Source: Calditrichia bacterium
GTDB lineage: Bacteria; Calditrichota; Calditrichia; JAJRVZ01
Direction: 5' to 3'
Assembly: GCA_030634505.1 (NCBI GenBank)
Contig: DAOWAQ010000121.1
Span: 1 to 6,357, forward strand
DNA: 6,357 nucleotides
Part shown: positions 1-4,312 of the stretch, in pieces
How positions within the stretch are numbered: position 1 is the stretch's first letter
Layout of the letters: each line of letters begins with the position of its first letter
Translations under genes and position numbers: made by a program
Notes under the pieces: generated by a model
The model's database searches: none
Told to the model about the DNA's origin: nothing
What the model saw: only the letters and a program-made list of their open reading frames with translations

Positions 1-318
1 TGGTTTGCTGATTGGGGTTACTGGGTAATATTTGCTAATCGATTTTTATCAGGTACGAGAAGTGTAGTATCTATATTTGCCGGATTATTTCATTTAAATC
101 CATTCTATGTTTTTGGTCTCGGATTAATAAGCACAATGTTTTGGAATGGTATTTTAATCTCTTTGGGATTATTGTTGGGTGAAAATTGGAATATCTTAAT
201 TGATTATATCTCACGATATAATTTTATATTTATTGTTTTAACAATATTAGTATTTTTAGTTATATTTATAAATAAATTCTTAAAGAAGAAAAAGAATACT
301 GAGGTTAATAGTGAATAA
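1..318 (+). CDS. DedA/VTT-family membrane protein, C-terminal part (5' end outside window)
   Basis: The frame is open from the first base, giving 105 residues before the TAA at 316-318; the N-terminal part lies upstream of the window. DedA (SNARE-associated/VTT) proteins are inner-membrane proteins implicated in lipid scrambling or transport and in membrane-potential homeostasis. The visible part carries the family's signature: an R-x5-R motif (NRFLSGTR, residues 13-20 of the fragment), then an A-G pair (27-28), a hydrophobic re-entrant or membrane segment, a conserved Trp (48) and a small-residue LGLLLG stretch (55-60). A last transmembrane helix lies at about 75-93, followed by a Lys-rich tail (KFLKKKK) that should face the cytoplasm by the positive-inside rule. 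The usual Pro of the R-F-x-P-G-x-R motif is Ser here. The ATG at 136 is internal and is not the start. The gene overlaps gltX by 8 bases. Family assignment is fairly confident; the substrate is unknown. Confidence 0.82.
   Translation, partial: WFADWGYWVIFANRFLSGTRSVVSIFAGLFHLNPFYVFGLGLISTMFWNGILISLGLLLGENWNILIDYISRYNFIFIVLTILVFLVIFINKFLKKKKNTEVNSE
301..305 (+). promoter_or_regulatory. Ribosome binding site of gltX, inside the DedA gene
   Basis: GAGGT lies 5 bases before the GTG at 311. It sits within the last codons of the upstream DedA gene and supports the non-ATG start and the 8-base gene overlap. Confidence 0.6.
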
Positions 319-1750
319 AGTACGGGTAAGATTTGCACCGAGTCCTACAGGTTTTGTGCACGTTGGAAGTTTAAGAACAGCTTTATATAATTACCTTTTT
401 GCTAAACACAATCAAGGTGATTTTATATTAAGAATCGAAGATACTGATCAGACACGATTTGTTGAAGGTGCGGTGGAAAACCTTATTTCTACATTAAAAT
501 GGTCTGGATTGGATTATGACGAGGGACCAGAAAAAGATGGTAAATACGGACCTTATTTTCAATCACAAAGAAAAGAAATCTATAATAGTCATATTAAATA
601 TCTTTTAGATAATGATAATGCATACAGATGTTTTTGCAGTGCTGAAAGACTTGATCAATTGAGAAATGAGCAAGTGGAGAAAAATATTGATCCCAAATAC
701 GATGGTAAATGCAGAAAATTGAATAAAAATGAATCTGAAAAAAAAGCAGAACATGAATCTTATGTAATTCGCTTGAAAGTACCAGAGCAAGGTGAGACGA
801 TTGTTGATGATATAATTCGCGGTAAAGTTTCTTTTCAGAATGACCTCATTGATGACCAGGTACTAATAAAAAGCGACGGTTATCCCACCTACCATTTTGC
901 AAATGTTGTGGATGATCATTTAATGCAAATATCACACGTAATTCGTGGAGAAGAATGGTTGCCAAGTACACCGAAACATTTAATTTTATATAAATGTTTT
1001 GGCTGGGAATTACCACAATTTGCACATTTACCGTTATTATTAAATCCGGACAAAAGCAAGTTAAGCAAACGTCAAGGCGATGTGGCTGTTGAGGATTACA
1101 GAATTAAAGGGTTTTTGCCCCAGGCAATGAATAATTTTGTTGCTCTTCTTGGATGGAATAAAGGTGATAATCAGGAAATATTTTCCATGCATGAGTTAAT
1201 TGAGCATTTTTCACTTGAACGTGTGAATAAAGCAGGTTCAGTTTTTAATGCGGAAAAATTAAATTGGATGAATGGAATGTATTTGAGGAACCTTCCGGAT
1301 AGTGAATACCTTGAAATAGCATTGGAGAAAATGAAATCGTTTGGTTACGATACCGGAGAAATTTTAAAAAATGAGGCAATTGCATTATCTTTTAAAGAAA
1401 GAATCACAACTATAAATGATTTGAAAGAAAAAGCATCGATATTTTTTGAAGAAGGGATTAAATTATATGAGAATGAAGCTCTGGAGTGGATTAAGAAACC
1501 AACCAGTCAAAAGGTATTTAGTTTTATGCTTAAGGAATTGGAAAATATTTCTGAAGTAAATCTTGATGTTTTTAAAAAGGTAATGAAAAATGTGCAACAG
1601 CAAAGCGGAGTAAAAGGGCAGGATTTGTGGATGCCGGTTCGTGCAGCAATGACTGGAATGATTTCTGGTCCGGAGTTGCCAATTGTAATTGAAATATTCG
1701 GCAAACAAAAAATGGAAAAATTAATAGATACCGCAATCAATAAATTTTAA
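311..1750 (+). CDS. gltX: Glutamyl-tRNA synthetase
   Basis: Cytoplasmic class I synthetase that joins glutamate to tRNA-Glu using ATP. At 479 residues it has normal bacterial length. The start is GTG, backed by GAGGT 5 bases upstream and by the conserved N-terminal V-R-x-R-F-A-P-S-P-T-G beginning at residue 4. The HIGH signature is HVGS (17-20), LRIEDTD follows at 40-46, and the KMSKS signature is KLSKR (250-254). The zinc-binding insert resembles the E. coli type, with Cys107, Cys109 and Cys134, but the fourth position, His in E. coli (C-x-C-x24-C-x-H), is Lys136, so zinc may be bound differently or not at all. The alpha-helical anticodon-binding C terminus (about 320-479) ends with the typical KGQDLWMPVRAAMTG and GPELP blocks (about 435-457). 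Whether it is discriminating or also charges tRNA-Gln cannot be told here; no gatCAB or glnS lies in the window. It is probably cotranscribed with the upstream DedA gene. Confidence 0.98.
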   Translation: MNKVRVRFAPSPTGFVHVGSLRTALYNYLFAKHNQGDFILRIEDTDQTRFVEGAVENLISTLKWSGLDYDEGPEKDGKYGPYFQSQRKEIYNSHIKYLLDNDNAYRCFCSAERLDQLRNEQVEKNIDPKYDGKCRKLNKNESEKKAEHESYVIRLKVPEQGETIVDDIIRGKVSFQNDLIDDQVLIKSDGYPTYHFANVVDDHLMQISHVIRGEEWLPSTPKHLILYKCFGWELPQFAHLPLLLNPDKSKLSKRQGDVAVEDYRIKGFLPQAMNNFVALLGWNKGDNQEIFSMHELIEHFSLERVNKAGSVFNAEKLNWMNGMYLRNLPDSEYLEIALEKMKSFGYDTGEILKNEAIALSFKERITTINDLKEKASIFFEEGIKLYENEALEWIKKPTSQKVFSFMLKELENISEVNLDVFKKVMKNVQQQSGVKGQDLWMPVRAAMTGMISGPELPIVIEIFGKQKMEKLIDTAINKF

Positions 1751-1824
1751 AATTGTTGTGTTGAACGTATCGAGAAAGAATGATATTAATTATCTATGTA
1801 TTTAAATTTTTTACATGTTAAGGA

Positions 1825-1840
1825 CTGGTGTTATCATCAG
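1825..1840 (+). repeat. Small stem-loop downstream of gltX
   Basis: CTGGTG (1825-1830) pairs with CATCAG (1835-1840) around a TTAT loop: six pairs, one of them G-U. No T-run follows, so it is not a standard intrinsic terminator. It could form part of the 3' end of the gltX transcript or be chance. Confidence 0.35.
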
Positions 1841-1846
1841 CATTTC

Positions 1847-1910
1847 TGACCCAACCCCGTCCCTTCCCTAATGCACTAGGGAAGGGTGACCTTTAGGTCG
1901 GGATGGGTTA
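1847..1910. repeat. Palindromic, cruciform-like intergenic element (REP/MITE-like candidate)
   Basis: The core is a perfect 10-bp stem, CCCTTCCCTA (1861-1870) with TAGGGAAGGG (1877-1886), around a 6-base loop. Beside it is a second hairpin, GACC-TTTA-GGTC (1888-1899). Both are enclosed by an imperfect outer stem: TGACCC (1847-1852) with GGGTTA (1905-1910, one G-T pair), and CCCG (1856-1859) with CGGG (1899-1902), base 1899 being shared with the small hairpin. The element is much more GC-rich than its surroundings. Such compact, GC-rich, nested palindromes between genes are usually dispersed repeats (REP-like or MITE-like), but only one full copy is in the window and no transposase or RAYT gene is present. 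It could also act as the 3' boundary or terminator of the gltX transcript; a run of eight T lies at 1922-1929, too far from the stem for a classical terminator. Confidence 0.7.
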
Positions 1911-1950
1911 GAAAAGTAATATTTTTTTTATCAATAAAATAGGTGAAATT

Positions 1951-2484
1951 ATGGTGAAATATTTAATTATGATAATATTTGTTCCTTTGATTGTACTTTC
2001 GCAGGAAGCTGAAGAAGAAAATATCTGGCAACCATTGGATTTTTTAATTGGTTCTTGGATTGGTGATGAAACCGGTAAAGCGGGAATTGGAAAAGGCGAA
2101 AGAACTTACGAATATGTAATGAACAAAAAGTATATTAAGATGCAAAACATTTCAAGATTTGAACCGCAGGAAAAAAATCCAAATGGTGAAACACATGAAG
2201 ATTTAACAATTTTTAGTCGGGATAAATCACGAAACCTAATTGTTGTGCGGCAGTTCAATATCGAAGGCTATGTTAATACTTTTGTTTTGGATAGTATCAA
2301 AAGTGATTACAGAACTTTGGTATTCGTTTCCGAATCTACTGAGAATTCACCAGAAGGTTTGAAAGCACGATTAACGTATAAAATTAATAATAAAGATGAA
2401 TTTACTGAATTGTTCGAACTTGCATTTCCGGGAAAAGAATTTGAAATCTGGCTAAGAAATTTTTGGCGCAGAAACAGGAATTAA
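1951..2484 (+). CDS. Small exported protein, probable lipocalin-like/DUF1579-like beta barrel
   Basis: 177 residues. The ATG is preceded by AGGTG (1941-1945), 5 bases away. A signal peptide is visible: Lys3, a hydrophobic core (about 4-16), and a likely signal peptidase I cut near VLS-QEA (17/18). The mature protein begins acidic and then shows WQPLDFLIGSWIGDE (26-40), a Gly-rich turn (42-49) and alternating strand-like segments, with further motifs near GETHEDLTIFSRD (79-91). The F-L-x-G-x-W-x-G start followed by regular beta strands resembles DUF1579 and related calycin or nitrobindin-like barrels, some of which bind small ligands or haem. I see no proximal-ligand residue that proves haem binding, and the family name is tentative. 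There is no lipobox Cys and no T9SS tail, so it is probably periplasmic. Its stop is 27 bases before cysS, on the same strand, suggesting a shared transcript without an obvious functional link. Confidence 0.8.
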   Translation: MVKYLIMIIFVPLIVLSQEAEEENIWQPLDFLIGSWIGDETGKAGIGKGERTYEYVMNKKYIKMQNISRFEPQEKNPNGETHEDLTIFSRDKSRNLIVVRQFNIEGYVNTFVLDSIKSDYRTLVFVSESTENSPEGLKARLTYKINNKDEFTELFELAFPGKEFEIWLRNFWRRNRN

Positions 2485-2501
2485 TTATAAATCCATATTT
2501 T

Positions 2502-2505
2502 GGAG
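2502..2505 (+). promoter_or_regulatory. Ribosome binding site that fixes the cysS start at 2512
   Basis: GGAG lies 6 bases before ATG 2512. The alternative upstream in-frame TTG at 2500 overlaps this site and has only AT-rich sequence before it, so the ATG is the better start. Confidence 0.6.
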
Positions 2506-2511
2506 CAGGTA

Positions 2512-3966
2512 ATGACTGACCTTAACATTTATAATACATTAACACGGAAGAAAGAAAAATTCGAATCTATAGTTCCGGGATTTGTGGGTATGTATGTCTG
2601 TGGTCCAACAGTATATGATCATGCTCATATCGGTCATGCAAAAAGCTATATTAGTTTTGATATTATTGTTAGATATCTTCGTTACCTCGGTTATAAAGTA
2701 AGATATGTGCAAAACATTACTGACGTGGGACATTTGGAAAGTGACGCTGATGAAGGAGAAGACAAACTTCAAAAACAAGCCAGGCTGGAAAAGATAGAAC
2801 CTATGGAAGTAGCAGAGACCTATACCCGCAGTTACTTTGAAGATATGGATAAATTAGGTTTAATTAGACCTGATATTTCACCCAGAGCTTCAGGGCATAT
2901 CACCGAACAAATTGAAATGATAGATACGTTGATCAGAAAAGAATTTGCTTATGAAGTAAATGGCAATGTTTATTTTGATGTTTCAAAATTCAATGAATAC
3001 GGGAAGTTGTCCGGTAGAAAAGTGGATGAACTGGAAGCCGGAGCAAGGGTGAATATCAATGACGAGAAAAAAAAACCTGTCGATTTTGCATTATGGAAAA
3101 AGGCAGATGAAAGTCATATTATGAAATGGAATAGCCCCTGGGGTGTGGGATATCCGGGGTGGCATATAGAATGTTCCTGCATGTCAAACAAATATATTGG
3201 TGAAACTATTGATATTCATGGTGGCGGACTTGAAAATATATTTCCGCATCATGAATGTGAGATCGCCCAAAGTGAAGCGGCAAACGAAAAACCTTTTGTT
3301 AGATACTGGATTCATAATAATATGGTGACAGTTGACGGTGTTAAAATGGGTAAATCATTAGGAAATTCAATTGGACTAAAATCTGCATTTCAAAAATATT
3401 CACCGGTAACTTTAAGATATTTCATATTAACTAGCCATTATCGCTCTAAACTGGATTTTAGTGACGAGGCCTTATCTGCTGCTGATAAAGGATTACAAAG
3501 ATTAATATCATCATTGGAAAGAATGGATAGATATATAAATCAATATTCAGTTGAAAATAGTAAAACTAAATTACCCATCAAAAAATATCTTTCGGATTTT
3601 GAAGCAGTAATGAATGATGATTTCAATACACCTCAGGCAATTGCTGCGTTATTCAATTTTTTGAAAGAAATTAATTCAGAATTGGATAAATCTCAAAATA
3701 CTTCAGATTCAAAAGAAGTAGAAGCAGCATTAAAATCTATTCAAATTACAGCGGGTAAGGTTTTAGGAATAATTGAAAAACAACCTGGTAACAAAAACGA
3801 TGAAGAAATAATAAATAAAATAATGGACGTTTTACTTGAAGTTCGAAGTAAACTAAGAAGTGATAAGAATTTTGAAATGTCTGATTTTATCAGAGATCAG
3901 TTAAAAGATAGAGGAGTCCAGATTAAAGATACAGCTTCAGGCATGGAGTGGGAGTTTTTAAACTAA
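2512..3966 (+). CDS. cysS: Cysteinyl-tRNA synthetase
   Basis: Cytoplasmic class I synthetase that attaches cysteine to tRNA-Cys. From ATG 2512 it has 484 residues, in the usual range. The in-frame TTG at 2500 would add four residues, but the GGAG at 2502-2505 favours the ATG. The N terminus has the family block M-Y-V-C-G-P-T-V-Y-D (27-36). The HIGH signature is exact (39-42), and the KMSKS signature is KMGKS (278-282) followed by LGN. Probable zinc ligands, by alignment with E. coli Cys28, Cys209, His234 and Glu238, are Cys30, Cys221 (in GWHIECS), His246 and Glu250 (in FPHHECE). The C-terminal helical DALR/anticodon region runs from about 320 to 484 and keeps FNTPQAIAALF (371-381). All key catalytic positions are present, so it should be active. 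It follows the exported-protein gene after a 27-base gap, probably in one operon. Confidence 0.98.
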   Translation: MTDLNIYNTLTRKKEKFESIVPGFVGMYVCGPTVYDHAHIGHAKSYISFDIIVRYLRYLGYKVRYVQNITDVGHLESDADEGEDKLQKQARLEKIEPMEVAETYTRSYFEDMDKLGLIRPDISPRASGHITEQIEMIDTLIRKEFAYEVNGNVYFDVSKFNEYGKLSGRKVDELEAGARVNINDEKKKPVDFALWKKADESHIMKWNSPWGVGYPGWHIECSCMSNKYIGETIDIHGGGLENIFPHHECEIAQSEAANEKPFVRYWIHNNMVTVDGVKMGKSLGNSIGLKSAFQKYSPVTLRYFILTSHYRSKLDFSDEALSAADKGLQRLISSLERMDRYINQYSVENSKTKLPIKKYLSDFEAVMNDDFNTPQAIAALFNFLKEINSELDKSQNTSDSKEVEAALKSIQITAGKVLGIIEKQPGNKNDEEIINKIMDVLLEVRSKLRSDKNFEMSDFIRDQLKDRGVQIKDTASGMEWEFLN

Positions 3967-4136
3967 AAATAGGGAGTATTGAAATTAAATAGGGAAAAAT
4001 GTCGAATTATTAGGCAGATTTTGATCAATAATTGTACAAATTGTAAAAATATTTTTGAGCTGTTAATAGTCTAACTTGTTATAAACATGTAATTTACAAA
4101 AATAAATTTTCTATTGGTATAAAAATTGCAAATAAT

Positions 4137-4173
4137 GTTGATGGGTTAGGTCGTTGGTGGAGAGTGTTGATAG
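4137..4173. repeat. Degenerate octamer direct repeats
   Basis: Four related 8-base units are visible on the + strand: GTTGATGG (4137-4144), GTTAGGTC (4145-4152), GTTGGTGG (4153-4160) and, after 5 bases, GTTGATAG (4166-4173). The first three are directly adjacent. The last one is also the inner half of the left inverted-repeat arm. It looks like a decayed tandem repeat, but the copy number is small. Confidence 0.45.
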
Positions 4174-4239
4174 TCCACGAAATTTCCTCCTTTATAAAAA
4201 AGTCAAACAAGCCTCCATACCCTCAATATCAGCACTCTC
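4160..4239. repeat. 80-base unit bounded by 13-base inverted repeats (hairpin or MITE-like)
   Basis: GAGAGTGTTGATA (4160-4172) is the reverse complement of TATCAGCACTCTC (4227-4239) at 12 of 13 positions, and the thirteenth is a G-T wobble. The arms enclose 54 bases. In RNA this would be a strong stem with a long loop, followed by the T-rich tract TTATTTTTCCTTTTAATTTT (4240-4259), which could end the cysS transcript. As DNA, terminal inverted repeats around a short non-coding core suggest a miniature element, but no target-site duplication is evident. A competing 5-bp stem, GTGGA (4157-4161) with TCCAC (4174-4178), uses the left arm. Confidence 0.6.
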
Positions 4240-4273
4240 TTATTTTTCCTTTTAATTTTATGCTTCACTTTCT

Positions 4274-4281
4274 TAAATTTG
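4274..4281 (+). promoter_or_regulatory. Possible Bacteroidetes-type -7 promoter element for the protease gene
   Basis: TAAATTTG matches the Bacteroidetes -7 consensus TAnnTTTG exactly and lies 31 bases before the GTG at 4313, so a short leader would result. No clear upstream TTG (-33) element is present at the right spacing, and chance matches are frequent in such AT-rich DNA. Confidence 0.3.
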
Positions 4282-4302
4282 TTAGATTTTAATATATTAA
4301 TT

Positions 4303-4307
4303 GGAGG
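4303..4307 (+). promoter_or_regulatory. Strong ribosome binding site that fixes the protease start at 4313
   Basis: GGAGG lies 5 bases before GTG 4313. The in-frame TTG at 4301 overlaps this site and is therefore unlikely to be the start; starting at GTG also gives a cleaner signal peptide. Confidence 0.75.
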
Positions 4308-4312
4308 TTGCT

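Larger units (their letters stand above)
1751..1950. other. Intergenic gap between gltX and the exported-protein gene
   Basis: No convincing ORF on either strand. It holds a small hairpin (1825-1840), a large palindromic element (1847-1910) and a run of eight T (1922-1929). A weak sigma70-like pair, TTGAAC (1761-1766) and TATTAA (1784-1789) separated by 17 bases, could be a promoter for the downstream genes, but each hexamer matches only four of six consensus positions and the DNA is AT-rich. Confidence 0.6.
3967..4312. other. Intergenic gap between cysS and the protease gene
   Basis: Very AT-rich with no convincing ORF. The first part (3967-4136) shows only a short direct repeat, AAATAGGGA at 3967-3975 and 3987-3995, and a 12-base AT-only palindrome at 4045-4056; I see no clear terminator immediately after cysS. 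The second part (4137-4300) is more structured: degenerate octamers at 4137-4173, a 13-base inverted repeat bounding 4160-4239, a T-rich tract at 4240-4260, a possible -7 promoter element at 4274-4281 and an AT-only palindrome at 4289-4300. No tRNA-like or recognised riboswitch structure was seen. Confidence 0.6.

Noticed and set aside
1463..1740. Two - strand open frames of about 80 codons
   Set aside because: Both are antisense to the conserved C-terminal part of gltX and have compositions expected of shadow translation.
2500..2511. TTG at 2500 as the cysS start
   Set aside because: It would overlap the GGAG ribosome binding site that is well placed for ATG 2512, and it adds four non-conserved residues.
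3967..3995. AAATAGGGA direct repeat 20 bases apart after cysS
   Set aside because: Only two short copies in AT-rich DNA; it could be an operator but nothing else supports it.
4018..4057. Promoter reading with TATTTTTG (4050-4057) as a TAnnTTTG element
   Set aside because: The nearest TTG boxes give spacings of 15 or 26 bases instead of about 19-23, and the site overlaps a simple AT palindrome in very AT-rich DNA.
4301..4312. TTG at 4301 as the protease start
   Set aside because: It overlaps the GGAGG that is ideally placed for GTG 4313, and would put Glu-Val-Ala-Val before the Lys of the signal peptide.
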